Assembly (NCBI RefSeq): GCF_023205015.1
Contig: NZ_CP096258.1
Span: forward strand, 496,001-560,000
Reading direction: 5' to 3'
Source of the DNA: Providencia rettgeri
GTDB lineage: Bacteria; Pseudomonadota; Gammaproteobacteria; Enterobacterales; Enterobacteriaceae
DNA length: 64,000 nt
Position numbers and translations under genes: made by a program. Positions within the stretch are counted from its first letter, which is position 1; every line of letters begins with the position of its first letter. Shown in pieces: positions 45,448 to 54,944 of the stretch. Below the pieces are notes generated by a model. That model was not told where the DNA came from. It did not search any database and was given only the letters and a program-made list of their open reading frames with translations.

Positions 45448-46470
45448 TTAGGCTTTTTTCATACTCTGACTTGGCGTTTCACCATAACGTTTTTTATACT
45501 CTGCGCTAAAGCGGCCCATATGGGCAAATCCCCAACGTAAAGCTACCCCAGTGACATTAGTTGCTTCTCCTGAAAGAAGTTCAGCTCGAACACGTTCCAT
45601 CCGTAAGTCACGTAAATATTGCATCGGGCTGATATCTAAGAACTCTTTAAAACCCGCATATAAACTGCGTAAGCTGACGCCTGCAATATGAGCAAGCTGC
45701 TCAACAGTGATAGGTTCATGTGCGTGAGCTTCTAAATACTCTTGCACTCTGCGTACGTGACGAGGACGGATTGTTGACCTGCGCATTCCTGAGTCTTCGA
45801 TATAATTATGGCCTTGAGTAGAAAGTAAAGTGACAGAAACCAATTGTTCAACCTGAGTCGTGATCAATTTATGTTGTAAGAGATCGGGGGTGCGTGTCGC
45901 ACATTCAATCAGGTAATTCATCAGAGTGCGCCATGCAAAACAGGATTGCCAAGCAAAGCCTAACTCAAAAACTAAGGGTTTATCTAAAGTATGACCAAGT
46001 TGGCCCACTAACGATCTTTCAAGTAAAGAACGGGAAATACGCAACATAAACTGATCGTTATCGCTATTCCAGCGCATTATTGTTGATTCTTCAGGACTAA
46101 GAAGTGAGGCCATTTGAGGGGTTGATTCAAGACACTTTCCACCACTTTCGATGACCGCTGTACCTGATAGAGGCATTTGAACTAAAAAAAAGTCCTGTAG
46201 TTGCCCTGGAATAATGGATACATCGGCACCGTAGCGTAAGCGGCTTAAAGAAATATCCCCCATTGGAATATAGTGCATACGAGCATCAAGGCGCTGATGC
46301 GGGTTAAGCAAGTTAAATTGATGGGGTTTCATGACTCGACCAACCATCGATTTAATCTCTTCAGGATCTGCTGAGGTAAATAATAAACGCTCTGAAGAAC
46401 AGAGCTGATTTTCAATCTGAGGTGCAGATGAATGGGACCACGAGTTGCTCAACATCGAAGGTACCTCCAA
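45448..46470 (-). CDS. AraC-family regulator of the catabolic genes (predicted)
   Basis: 340 residues. The N-terminal about 215 residues match the AraC-binding-like sensor domain found in BenR/AntR/FeaR-type aromatic catabolism activators ('YIPMGDISLSRLRYGADVSIIPGQLQDFFLVQMPLSG'). The C-terminal double HTH is clear: 'ITVEQLAHIAGVSLRSLYAGFKEF' and 'VTGVALRWGFAHMGRFSAEYKKRYGETPSQ'. It is transcribed away from operon B, as catabolic activators often are, and XylS/BenR-like half-sites lie upstream of operon B. The effector might be indole, isatin, anthranilate or a CoA ester; this is inference. Confidence 0.83.
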   Translation of the reverse strand: MEVPSMLSNSWSHSSAPQIENQLCSSERLLFTSADPEEIKSMVGRVMKPHQFNLLNPHQRLDARMHYIPMGDISLSRLRYGADVSIIPGQLQDFFLVQMPLSGTAVIESGGKCLESTPQMASLLSPEESTIMRWNSDNDQFMLRISRSLLERSLVGQLGHTLDKPLVFELGFAWQSCFAWRTLMNYLIECATRTPDLLQHKLITTQVEQLVSVTLLSTQGHNYIEDSGMRRSTIRPRHVRRVQEYLEAHAHEPITVEQLAHIAGVSLRSLYAGFKEFLDISPMQYLRDLRMERVRAELLSGEATNVTGVALRWGFAHMGRFSAEYKKRYGETPSQSMKKA

Positions 46471-47057
46471 AATAGTTTATCAACCCTGCTCGATAGAATA
46501 ATCAAAAGTGGGTCTGACTAATATTACTTATTATGTATTTTTCTCAATGAATTCAATTAATTATTATATTTTATGGTGATTTTTTATATTTGGAAGGAGT
46601 GACTTTAACTTAAGCTAAATAGAATCTTCCTTCCTTAAATTATTAACATTTTATTAATTATTTTTTAACCAAGTGTAGGTTGAACATAGCATAAACATAT
46701 TTCCTTACCTAGATAAAAGAATGCAGATGCTATCCGAAAACTGCAAAAAAATAGGAACTATGTGGTTATTGTGATAATGATAACAATATAAAAAATAAAG
46801 TTATTTCTATTTTAAAATAGCAAGTTATGCATGATTTTTCATATTATATTTTATGTTTGACTGGTTATTTTTTGTTTGGTTGAATTAATGCTCTAATTAA
46901 TCGTTTTGTATTGATTTATTTCTCTGCTTGATGTGTTTTTGTGTGTGGTTTCTCTATTAAGCCAAGTTTTTCAATCTTTTTTGTTTATTTTATTGGTTTG
47001 TTTTTTCTACGTTATTTTATTGGAAAACTAATTTCCTAGCTGTTTTAACTCACTATT
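46471..47057. other. AT-rich divergent regulatory region
   Basis: About 590 bp between the AraC gene and the operon B promoter elements. No ORF recognised. The long T-rich tract is unlike the flanking coding DNA. Confidence 0.5.
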
Positions 47058-47092
47058 TGTCCCTTATCTGCAAGCCTTATCCACTCTCTGCA
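47058..47092. promoter_or_regulatory. Tandem XylS/BenR-like half-sites upstream of operon B
   Basis: On the minus strand TGCA-GAGAGT-GGATA (47078-47092) fits the XylS/BenR consensus TGCA-N6-GGNTA exactly, and TGCA-GATAAG-GGACA (47058-47072) fits with one mismatch; they are direct repeats 20 bp apart. The orientation is opposite to that in the Pm promoter, so the role as activator sites for operon B is tentative. Confidence 0.45.
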
Positions 47093-47105
47093 TAAATCTA
47101 ATTTA

Positions 47106-47149
47106 CATGATTAATCATGGATTGACCTGTTGTTAACAAAAGATATACA
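47106..47149 (+). promoter_or_regulatory. Palindrome and candidate sigma-70 promoter of operon B
   Basis: CATGATTAATCATG (47106-47119) is a perfect 14-bp palindrome directly before TTGACC (-35, 47122-47127), which is 16 bp from TATACA (-10, 47144-47149). The palindrome could be the operator of the MarR protein encoded at the end of the operon or part of the AraC site. Confidence 0.5.
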
Positions 47150-47203
47150 AGTAAGAAACACAATAAAGATAAAAACGTTCTGATGTTGATTGGTGAGGTT
47201 AAA

Positions 47204-49402
47204 ATGGCTGAGCGATCGTTTGTACAAGAAGTTCAAAAATTACGGCAAGGGCAAGGTGAAACTTTCAGCGGTGAAGGGATCCTTGCTGTCACAAAAGCGC
47301 TGTTAGAGTCGGGTGTATCTTACGTTGCGGGATATCAAGGTGCTCCTATCTCCCATTTGATGGATGTCCTTGCTGATGCACAAGATATTTTATCCGAATA
47401 TGGTATTCGTTTTGAAAATAGCGCAAGTGAAGCAACTGCAGCGGCAACTTTGGCAGCCTCAGTTAATTATCCACTACGTGGCGCTGTGACGTTTAAAGCA
47501 ACCGTGGGAACGAATGTCGCGTCTGATGCCTTAGCTAACTTAGCTTCTGGTGGCGTATTAGGGGGGGCTTTAATTATTGTTGGTGAAGATTATGGCGAAG
47601 GTTCTTCTATTATGCAGGAGCGCAGCCATGCTTTCGCAATGAAATCGCAGATGTGGTTACTCGACCCTAGACCCAACTTGCCGTCCATTGTTCAAGCTGT
47701 GAAAGACGGCTTTGAGCTCTCTGAAGCCAGCAATACACCTGTTATGTTACAAATGCGGATTCGTTCTTGTCATGTTCACGGGCAATTTGTTTGCGCAGAT
47801 AATCAACCCCCTAAATTTACAGTGAAAGATGCACTCGAGAACCCAACTCGAGATGTTAGTCGCATAGTATTACCCCCCGCTAGTTTCTTACATGAAAAAG
47901 AAAAAATTGAAGCTCGCTGGCCCGCTGCAATTAAATTTATTCAACAGCATAAGTTAAATGAATTTTTTGCAGAAGACTCGGATGATGTTGGAATTGCGCT
48001 ACAAGGGGGTTGTTATAACACGTTGATCCGCGCATTAAATCAGCTAGGGCTAGCGGATGTTTTTGGTAATAGCCAAATTCCTTTATATGTGATGAATGTG
48101 GCTTATCCATTGATTGATGATGAATTTGAACGTTTTTGTCGTGATAAAAAAGCCATTCTAGTCTTGGAAGAAGGCCAGCCAAATTTTGTTGAGCAAAATG
48201 TGGCGAATATTTTACGTCAACGCAAGATTGATATCGCCCTACATGGCAAGGATATGCTGCCAATGGCGGGGGAATATAATACGGCAACAGTACTTGCGGG
48301 GCTACGTTCGTTTTTTGAATGCTATGGAAAGATAGCTCCACAAGTCAAAGCGGCTGCAAAACAGATCCGTATCCCAACGATCAATATTGCCACTCAAAAA
48401 TCTGAAGACTCTTTACCTGAATATGTTAATGCGGCGGAGCCAACATTAGATGAGTCTGTCCATGCGCGCCCACCAGGGTTTTGCACAGGTTGCCCCGAAA
48501 GGCCTATTTTCACTGCGATGAAATTGGTGGAACGTGAACTAGGCGAACACCATGTCAGTGCAGATATCGGCTGTCATTTATTTTCTATTCTACCGCCCTT
48601 TAATTTGGGGAATACCACCATGGGTTATGGGCTAGGAGGCGCAGGGGCTGCAGCTTTGAATGCAAAGGCTGGGAAACGTGCGATTTCAGTGATGGGAGAT
48701 GGTGGTTTCTGGCATAACGGTTTAACCAGTGGCATTGCCAATAGTGTTTTTAATCGCAGTGATAACTTAACTATTGTGGTTGATAACAGCTATACCTCTG
48801 CGACAGGTGGGCAAGATATTCTCTCGTCGACAGCGTTGAATCCAACCCGTAGTACTGGTCATGAAATTGAAAAAGCGGTGAAAGGCGTGGGTGTTAATTG
48901 GGTGAAAACCATTAAACACACTTATGACTTAAAAACCATGACAAATACGTTACGTGAAGCTTTAACAACCGATGAGCAAGGGCCCAAGGTTCTGATTGCA
49001 CAAAGCGAATGCATGTTGAACAAACAACGCCGCGAAAAGAAAAAGGTGCGTAGTGATGTTGCCGCAGGCAAACGAGTGGTACGTGAGCGTTTTGGTGTTG
49101 ACCCTGACACCTGTACGGGCGATCACTCTTGTATTCGCTTATCTGGTTGCCCGTCTTTATCAATTAAACCTAGCCAAGACCCACTAAGAACAGACCCGGT
49201 TGCAACAGTGATGGATAGCTGCGTGGGGTGTGGGCTATGCGGTGAAGTTTCTCATGCTGCTGTTTTGTGCCCTTCTTTTTTTAAGGCCCAAATTATTACG
49301 AACCCTAATGGTTGGGACAAATTGCGCCATCGTGTACGCGGTTGGTTTATTGGCTATTTACAGCGTCGTGACGCACGTCGTCGTGAACAATTTAGTTTCT
49401 AA
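47204..49402 (+). CDS. iorA: IorA-type 2-oxoacid:ferredoxin oxidoreductase, TPP subunit
   Basis: About 732 residues from the ATG at 47204, chosen because GGTGAGG lies 6 nt ahead; an ATG at 47183 is also in frame but poorly placed. Indolepyruvate ferredoxin oxidoreductase alpha family: pyrimidine-binding domain at the N terminus, TPP-binding motif 'MGDGGFWHNGLTSGIANSVFN' at about residue 495, and a C-terminal iron-sulfur region with 'CTGDHSCIRLSGC' (about 635) and 'CVGCGLC...CP' (about 672). These enzymes convert an aryl 2-oxoacid plus CoA to an aryl acyl-CoA and CO2. In this operon isatinate (2-aminophenylglyoxylate) to anthraniloyl-CoA is a fitting reaction and would explain the missing CoA ligase; indolepyruvate is the textbook alternative. 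Confidence 0.85.
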   Translation: MAERSFVQEVQKLRQGQGETFSGEGILAVTKALLESGVSYVAGYQGAPISHLMDVLADAQDILSEYGIRFENSASEATAAATLAASVNYPLRGAVTFKATVGTNVASDALANLASGGVLGGALIIVGEDYGEGSSIMQERSHAFAMKSQMWLLDPRPNLPSIVQAVKDGFELSEASNTPVMLQMRIRSCHVHGQFVCADNQPPKFTVKDALENPTRDVSRIVLPPASFLHEKEKIEARWPAAIKFIQQHKLNEFFAEDSDDVGIALQGGCYNTLIRALNQLGLADVFGNSQIPLYVMNVAYPLIDDEFERFCRDKKAILVLEEGQPNFVEQNVANILRQRKIDIALHGKDMLPMAGEYNTATVLAGLRSFFECYGKIAPQVKAAAKQIRIPTINIATQKSEDSLPEYVNAAEPTLDESVHARPPGFCTGCPERPIFTAMKLVERELGEHHVSADIGCHLFSILPPFNLGNTTMGYGLGGAGAAALNAKAGKRAISVMGDGGFWHNGLTSGIANSVFNRSDNLTIVVDNSYTSATGGQDILSSTALNPTRSTGHEIEKAVKGVGVNWVKTIKHTYDLKTMTNTLREALTTDEQGPKVLIAQSECMLNKQRREKKKVRSDVAAGKRVVRERFGVDPDTCTGDHSCIRLSGCPSLSIKPSQDPLRTDPVATVMDSCVGCGLCGEVSHAAVLCPSFFKAQIITNPNGWDKLRHRVRGWFIGYLQRRDARRREQFSF

Positions 49403-49411
49403 GGGGGATGC

Positions 49412-50941
49412 ATGAATTCTTTATCAACTGCATTACCATCAACAAAAGTCGCATTACAGCCGATTAAAATTGCCATTTTAGCCATGGGCGGCGAAGGTGG
49501 TGGAGTACTTGCCGACTGGGTTGTCAACCTAGGTGAAGAAAACGGTTATTTTGCTCAAACAACTTCAGTGCCTGGCGTGGCACAGCGCACAGGGGCCACA
49601 ATTTATTATGTGGAATTATTCCCAGGTGCTGATAACCCACAAACGCCTTCTCCTGTATTAGCGCTGATGCCGATGCCTGGTGATGTTGATGTCGTTTTGG
49701 CTTCTGAGTTAATGGAAGCGGGTAGAGCCGTGCAGCGCGGCTTTGTTACCCCAGAGCGCACAACATTAATTAGTTCAACACACCGCGTTTACTCTATCGC
49801 GGAAAAATCCGCCATGGGCGATGGGCGAGTCGATAGCCAAGCATTAATTCGCCATACTGCGGCATCTGCGCGTCAGTTTATTCACTTTGATATGGCACAA
49901 GCAGCACAAGAAAGTGGCAGTGTGATTAGTGCTGTTTTATTTGGTGCGTTGTTTGGTTCCGGTGTTTTACCCTTTAGCCGAGCACAGTTTGAAGAAACGA
50001 TTGTACGTGGAGGCGTTGGCGTAAAACCAAGTTTGCGGGCTTTCACATTAGGCGCAGAAAAAGCGGCTAAACCCGAAGACGCATATCAGCCGGAATCCAC
50101 AAAGAACACCGTATATTCACCAAAAAATAAACAGGTATCGCAACTATTAGCTCGTATCCAACATGAATTCTCTCCTCATGTGCAGTATCTCGTGACGGAA
50201 GGGGCTCGCAGACTTATCGATTACCAAGACCTTGCTTATGCCACTTTGTATTTGGAGCGCCTCAATAACCTCTTTGCCCAAAAAGGTGGACAAGATGAGC
50301 GTTTGCAACGTGCGCTCGCGCGCCACTTAGCTCTTTGGATGTCCTATGAAGACACCATCCGAGTGGCTGACCTTAAAATTCGTGATAGCCGCTTTTCTCG
50401 CGTTCGTAATGAAGTACAGGCAAAAGATAACCAATTATTGGAGATCAATGAATTCATGCATCCAAGAATTGAAGAAATTTGCGAAACGCTTCCCAAAAAT
50501 TTAGGTCGTTGGTTAATGCGTCCACATTGGTTACACAAAGCGCTTCGCAAAATGACTGAAAAAGGACGGACGATCACTACCAGTTCTTTATTTGGTTTTT
50601 TACAGTTGTATCTATTAGCCACATGGCGAAAAGGTCGGCGTTCGACATTACGTTATCAACTAGAAACGCAGCGTATCGAAAAGTGGCTAGCGGTTGTAAT
50701 TGAAGCAGCGAAAGCTAATCCTGCACTTGCAACCGAAATTACCGAATGCCAACGCGTGGTTAAAGGGTATAGCGATACTCATGCGAGAGGGTTGCGTAAT
50801 TTTAAAATCCTAATGGACATCGTTGCGCAGCAAGGGAACAAATTAACCCCCATCAATTTGCGCGAACTGCGTGAAGCTGCATTGGCCGATGAGCATGGGA
50901 AAGAATTGGAAAAATGCCGTCAACGTTTAGCGATGAATTAA
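49412..50941 (+). CDS. IorB-type 2-oxoacid:ferredoxin oxidoreductase, beta/gamma subunit
   Basis: 509 residues. The N-terminal about 200 residues are the pyruvate ferredoxin oxidoreductase gamma-type domain ('IAILAMGGEGGGVLADWVVNLGEENGY', 'QTTSVPGVAQRTGATIYYVEL', 'VISAVLFGALFGSGVLPFSR'). The C-terminal about 280 residues are the helical extension seen in the long proteobacterial IorB-like proteins (DUF6537-like), with 'EEICETLPKNLGRWLM'. It lies 9 nt after the alpha subunit gene and forms the enzyme with it. A dedicated ferredoxin is not encoded nearby, so electrons may pass through the alpha-subunit clusters to a housekeeping ferredoxin. Confidence 0.83.
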   Translation: MNSLSTALPSTKVALQPIKIAILAMGGEGGGVLADWVVNLGEENGYFAQTTSVPGVAQRTGATIYYVELFPGADNPQTPSPVLALMPMPGDVDVVLASELMEAGRAVQRGFVTPERTTLISSTHRVYSIAEKSAMGDGRVDSQALIRHTAASARQFIHFDMAQAAQESGSVISAVLFGALFGSGVLPFSRAQFEETIVRGGVGVKPSLRAFTLGAEKAAKPEDAYQPESTKNTVYSPKNKQVSQLLARIQHEFSPHVQYLVTEGARRLIDYQDLAYATLYLERLNNLFAQKGGQDERLQRALARHLALWMSYEDTIRVADLKIRDSRFSRVRNEVQAKDNQLLEINEFMHPRIEEICETLPKNLGRWLMRPHWLHKALRKMTEKGRTITTSSLFGFLQLYLLATWRKGRRSTLRYQLETQRIEKWLAVVIEAAKANPALATEITECQRVVKGYSDTHARGLRNFKILMDIVAQQGNKLTPINLRELREAALADEHGKELEKCRQRLAMN

Positions 50942-50951
50942 GGATAACATC

Positions 50952-51374
50952 ATGAGTTTACTGACATTTACTAAGCCACACAAAATTCACTTCTCGGAGT
51001 GTGACCCTGCAGGGATTGTGTTTTACCCCCAGTATTTCGTGATGTTTAACAATTTACTTGAACGCTGGGTTGATGAATTAGTCCCTCAAGGTTTTGCAGG
51101 TTACATCATGGAACAACGCTTTGGTTTGCCGACGGTACACCTAGAGGCGGAGTTCAAGGCTATTAGCAAAATGGGGGATAACGTGATGCTAGAGCTGCAT
51201 GTACAGCGTATTGGTCGCAAGTCTCTGACGTTACATCAACGCTGTGTCGGTGTTGATGGAGTACTGCGCATGCAAGTGACGCAAACTTATGTCACGACGT
51301 CATTAGAAACGCATCAAGCCATCCCCATTCCAGACGCCTTGTATCAGGCATTAACCGCTCAGCAACCCGTGTAA
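50952..51374 (+). CDS. Hot-dog acyl-CoA thioesterase (4-hydroxybenzoyl-CoA type)
   Basis: 140 residues, 4HBT-type hot-dog fold. The active-site Asp18 lies in 'FSECDPAGIVFYPQYFVMFNNLLERW', the family signature. Such enzymes release aromatic acids from CoA. Between the IorAB-like genes and the CoA-ester hydroxylase its predicted substrate is 2-amino-5-hydroxybenzoyl-CoA (giving 5-hydroxyanthranilate) or, under the salicylate reading, gentisyl-CoA. AGGATAACATC precedes the start; tightly spaced operon gene. Confidence 0.85.
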   Translation: MSLLTFTKPHKIHFSECDPAGIVFYPQYFVMFNNLLERWVDELVPQGFAGYIMEQRFGLPTVHLEAEFKAISKMGDNVMLELHVQRIGRKSLTLHQRCVGVDGVLRMQVTQTYVTTSLETHQAIPIPDALYQALTAQQPV

Positions 51375-51390
51375 GTAAAGGAGAAATTCC

Positions 51391-53688
51391 ATGAATATTG
51401 TGTGTATTGGCGGTGGTCCCGCAGGGCTTTATTTTGGGTTGCTGATGAAACTACAGAACCCAAAGAACCGTGTAGTGGTGGTGGAACGTAATCGTCCTTA
51501 TGACACTTTCGGCTGGGGGGTGGTATTTTCTGATGCCACGCTCAGTAATTTGCGCCGAGCGGACCCGGTTTCTGCCAAAACGATTTCCGCGGAATTTAGC
51601 CACTGGGATGATATCGATGTGCACTTTAAAGGTGTATGTAACCGCAGTGGTGGCCATGGGTTTATCGGCATTGGGCGTAAAAAATTACTCAATATATTAC
51701 AAGACCGTTGTGTGGAGTTGGGGGTGGAGCTGGTATTCGAAACTCAAGTAACGGATGACCAAGCGATTGCTCAAGAGTACCAAGCGGATTTGCTTATTGC
51801 CTCTGATGGCATAAATAGTGCGGTACGTACACGTTATGAAAATGTATTTAAACCGGATATTGACCCCCGTCGTTGCCGTTTTGTTTGGCTAGGTACAAAG
51901 AAGATTTTTGACGCCTTTACCTTCTTATTCGCTGAAAATGAGCATGGCTGGTTTCAAGTTCATGCCTATCAATTTCAAGAAGGGTTATCGACCTTTATTG
52001 TTGAGACGACGGAAGAAACTTGGCTTAAAGCCGGTATTGACCAAATGTCTCAAGAGGATGGTATCGCTTATTGTGAAAAATTGTTTGCGCCGTGGCTTGA
52101 TGGCGAAAAGCTGATTGCTAACGCAGCGCATCTACGTGGTGCCGCAATTTGGATCCGCTTCCCTCGAGTCATCTGTGAAAATTGGGTGCATTGGACGCAG
52201 CCCGCACAAGGCAAAGACGTTCCTGTGGTTCTAATGGGAGATGCCGCTCATACCGCCCATTTTTCTATTGGTTCGGGAACCAAGCTTGCATTAGAAGATG
52301 CGATTGAGTTGTGTGAAAGTTTAAAAACAGCAGAAGGTGATTTACGTAAAGGGTTGGCGCATTACCAGAAGGTACGCAGTGTCGAAGTACTGAAAATTCA
52401 GAATGCGGCACGCAATTCGACAGAATGGTTCGAAAATGTTTGTCGTTATGAAAACTTGGCACCAGAGCAATTCGCTTATTCCCTCTTAACACGCTCACAG
52501 CGTATATCCCATGAAAACTTGCGAGTGCGGGATGCAGCTTGGTTAGATAACTACGAGCAGTGGTTTGCGGCACAAACTGGTGTCACTTCAACGGCAAAAA
52601 TGCCGCCTATGCTGACGCCTTATCACGTTCGAGGTATCACTCTTCACAATCGTGTGGTTGCATCACCGACACTATTGTATTGCGCTAATCAGGGCGTACC
52701 CGATGATTTTCATTTGGTACATTTGGGTAGCCGTGCATTAGGCGGTGTGGGCCTAGTGATGACTGAAATGACGGCTATAGCCCCTGATGCTCGTGTGACA
52801 AAAGGCTGTGTCGGTATTTGGAATGATGAGCAAGTCATTGCTTGGCAACGTGTGACTGATTTTGTTCATCAAAAAACGGATGCCAAAATTGGTATCCAAC
52901 TAGGCCATGCGGGGCGTCGTGGTTCAACTCAGCGAGGGTGGGAAAACGAAAATCACCCAATGGATGCAGATAACTGGCCGTTAGTTTCTGCTTCAGCGTT
53001 GCCTTATTTACCGAATATTTCACAAACTCCAGTAGCGCTATCCGAAGCGCAAATGACGACAGTGATTGGCCAATTTGTTGCTGCAGCAAAACGAGCGGAA
53101 ATGGCGGGTTTTGACTGGCTTGAACTGCAAGCAGGGCATGGTTATTTATTGTCGAGCTTTATTTCACCATTAACTAATCAGCGTACAGATAACTACGGTG
53201 GAACGTTGGAAAACCGCTTACGTTTTCCGTTAGCCGTCATTAGTGCAGTGCGTCAAGTGTGGTCAAAACCTTTGACTGTTCGTATTTCATCGACGGACTG
53301 GGTGGATGGTGGGACGACAGTTGATGAAGCGGTGGAAATTGGCCGAGCAATGAAGCAAGCGGGAGCCGATATGATTGATTGCTCTTCAGGTGAAGTGTCA
53401 CCGCAACAGCAACCAGTCTACGGTCGGATGTACCAAACCCCCATGGCAGACCGTATTCGTAATGAAGCAGGAATACCCGTTATTGCGGTAGGGGCTATTA
53501 CTGATGCAGACCAAGTCAACAGCATTATTGCCGCTGGACGGGCAGATTTATGCGCTTTATCTCGACCATTACTTTCAGACCCTGCATGGGTCTTACATGA
53601 ATGTACGCGTTATGGGTGGGAAACTCGTTGGCCGGCATCGTATGAATATGGGCGTCAGCAACTCGTTCAAACCTTGAAATCGCGTTAA
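51391..53688 (+). CDS. Bifunctional anthraniloyl-CoA/salicylyl-CoA 5-hydroxylase-oxidoreductase
   Basis: 765 residues, two fused enzymes. Residues 1-~395 are a FAD monooxygenase of the salicylate-hydroxylase type: 'IGGGPAGLYFGLLMK' at the N terminus and 'VLMGDAAHTAHFSIGSGTKLALEDAIEL' at about 280. Residues about 405-765 are an Old Yellow Enzyme-like FMN reductase ('HNRVVASPTLLYCANQGVPDDFH', 'QLGHAGRRGS', 'TDNYGGTLENRLRF'). This layout and length match 2-aminobenzoyl-CoA monooxygenase/reductase of Azoarcus and salicylyl-CoA 5-hydroxylase (SdgC). Both hydroxylate C5 of the CoA ester. With a nitrilase and maleate isomerase downstream the amino substrate is favoured, but the salicylyl reading cannot be excluded. 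Confidence 0.86.
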   Translation: MNIVCIGGGPAGLYFGLLMKLQNPKNRVVVVERNRPYDTFGWGVVFSDATLSNLRRADPVSAKTISAEFSHWDDIDVHFKGVCNRSGGHGFIGIGRKKLLNILQDRCVELGVELVFETQVTDDQAIAQEYQADLLIASDGINSAVRTRYENVFKPDIDPRRCRFVWLGTKKIFDAFTFLFAENEHGWFQVHAYQFQEGLSTFIVETTEETWLKAGIDQMSQEDGIAYCEKLFAPWLDGEKLIANAAHLRGAAIWIRFPRVICENWVHWTQPAQGKDVPVVLMGDAAHTAHFSIGSGTKLALEDAIELCESLKTAEGDLRKGLAHYQKVRSVEVLKIQNAARNSTEWFENVCRYENLAPEQFAYSLLTRSQRISHENLRVRDAAWLDNYEQWFAAQTGVTSTAKMPPMLTPYHVRGITLHNRVVASPTLLYCANQGVPDDFHLVHLGSRALGGVGLVMTEMTAIAPDARVTKGCVGIWNDEQVIAWQRVTDFVHQKTDAKIGIQLGHAGRRGSTQRGWENENHPMDADNWPLVSASALPYLPNISQTPVALSEAQMTTVIGQFVAAAKRAEMAGFDWLELQAGHGYLLSSFISPLTNQRTDNYGGTLENRLRFPLAVISAVRQVWSKPLTVRISSTDWVDGGTTVDEAVEIGRAMKQAGADMIDCSSGEVSPQQQPVYGRMYQTPMADRIRNEAGIPVIAVGAITDADQVNSIIAAGRADLCALSRPLLSDPAWVLHECTRYGWETRWPASYEYGRQQLVQTLKSR

Positions 53689-53717
53689 AGGCTTTGGCAA
53701 ACAAAGAGGAAAACAGC

Positions 53718-54845
53718 ATGAGTACACACTCCCATGACCAATATCGAGAAAATGTGGCAGGGCGTGCCGATGTGGCAGACACCCCTGAGCTAGTGGCCTA
53801 TTACCAAGAACTAGATGCGTTGAAGACAGGTGCATTATGGACGGTTGCAAACAAGATTGAACCGTGGCAACCGAAATCAAGCTCAGTGCCTGTGTTATGG
53901 CGCTACCGTGACTTACGCGAACATGTGTTGCGCTCAGTTGAACTAGTGACACCCGAAAAAGCGGGGCGTCGCGTGATTTATCTAAATAACCCAGGCCGCC
54001 AAGATGTCGCTGCTGCAGTCGGTTGGTTATATTCAGGTCTACAAGTCATGCACCCGGGAGAGGCCGCTTCGGCTCATGCCCATTCGTCCTCTGCATTGCG
54101 GTTTATTATGGAAGGGCGTGGGGCATACACTATTGTCGAAGGGCAAAAAATGATGCTAGAAGCCAACGACTTTGTACTGACGCCGAATGGGACATGGCAT
54201 GAACACGGTGTTGCGGAGGATGGCTTACCTTGTATCTGGCAAGACGGGTTAGATATCCCCTTAGTCAACGCCATGGAAGCTGGGTTTTACAAAGTGCATC
54301 CTGACTTACATCAAGTGCAAACACGACCTATCGATTACCCCGTGGGTATGTGGGGGGGAACTGCATTACGCCCTCACGATATTGGGTGGAATAAACCTTA
54401 CTCACCATTATTTAAATACCAATGGGGGCCAACCTACGAGGCATTATGCCGTGCGGCGAAAGTAGCGGATGGCTCAGTATTTGATGATATTTTGATGCAC
54501 TACACTAACCCTCTTACGGGTGGTCCGGTAATGCCAACTATTGGGGCAAGCATGCAATTGCTACGTCCAGGATTTGTGGGTAAAGCTCATCGCCATACGG
54601 GGAGTTTTATTTATCAAGTGGCGAAAGGACAAGGGTACTCCGTGATTAATGGACAACGTTTTGATTGGCAAGAGCGTGACATTTTCTGCGTGCCATCGTG
54701 GATGTTCCATGAACATGTGAATACTTCACAAACCGAAGATGCATGTCTGTTTTGCTTTAATGACTTACCCGTAATGCACTCTTTGGGACTCTATTATGAA
54801 GAGGCTCTAATAGAAAATGATGGTCACCAGAAAGTCATTATCTAG
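53718..54845 (+). CDS. Gentisate 1,2-dioxygenase-type bicupin ring-cleavage dioxygenase
   Basis: 375 residues from the ATG at 53718, which has AGAGGA 8 nt ahead; an upstream TTG gives a longer frame. Two cupin domains of the gentisate/1-hydroxy-2-naphthoate dioxygenase family. The N-terminal Fe(II) ligands are visible as 'HAHSSSALRFIMEG' (His120, His122) and 'TWHEHG' (His161). The second cupin keeps 'KAHRHTGSFIYQV' and 'FHEHVN'. It should cleave gentisate or a para-hydroxylated analogue between C1 and C2. With 5-hydroxyanthranilate the C2 amino group would become a carboxamide, which fits the amidase and maleate isomerase genes downstream. Substrate is inference. Confidence 0.85.
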   Translation: MSTHSHDQYRENVAGRADVADTPELVAYYQELDALKTGALWTVANKIEPWQPKSSSVPVLWRYRDLREHVLRSVELVTPEKAGRRVIYLNNPGRQDVAAAVGWLYSGLQVMHPGEAASAHAHSSSALRFIMEGRGAYTIVEGQKMMLEANDFVLTPNGTWHEHGVAEDGLPCIWQDGLDIPLVNAMEAGFYKVHPDLHQVQTRPIDYPVGMWGGTALRPHDIGWNKPYSPLFKYQWGPTYEALCRAAKVADGSVFDDILMHYTNPLTGGPVMPTIGASMQLLRPGFVGKAHRHTGSFIYQVAKGQGYSVINGQRFDWQERDIFCVPSWMFHEHVNTSQTEDACLFCFNDLPVMHSLGLYYEEALIENDGHQKVII

Positions 54846-54944
54846 GTGAATACTATGTTTCTTATTGATTAGTTTAATTATTTTACTATTCCAATTTACG
54901 TGAAGAAGTGAGTGAGGCAGCCACCTCATTCAAGGAGAAAGAAA

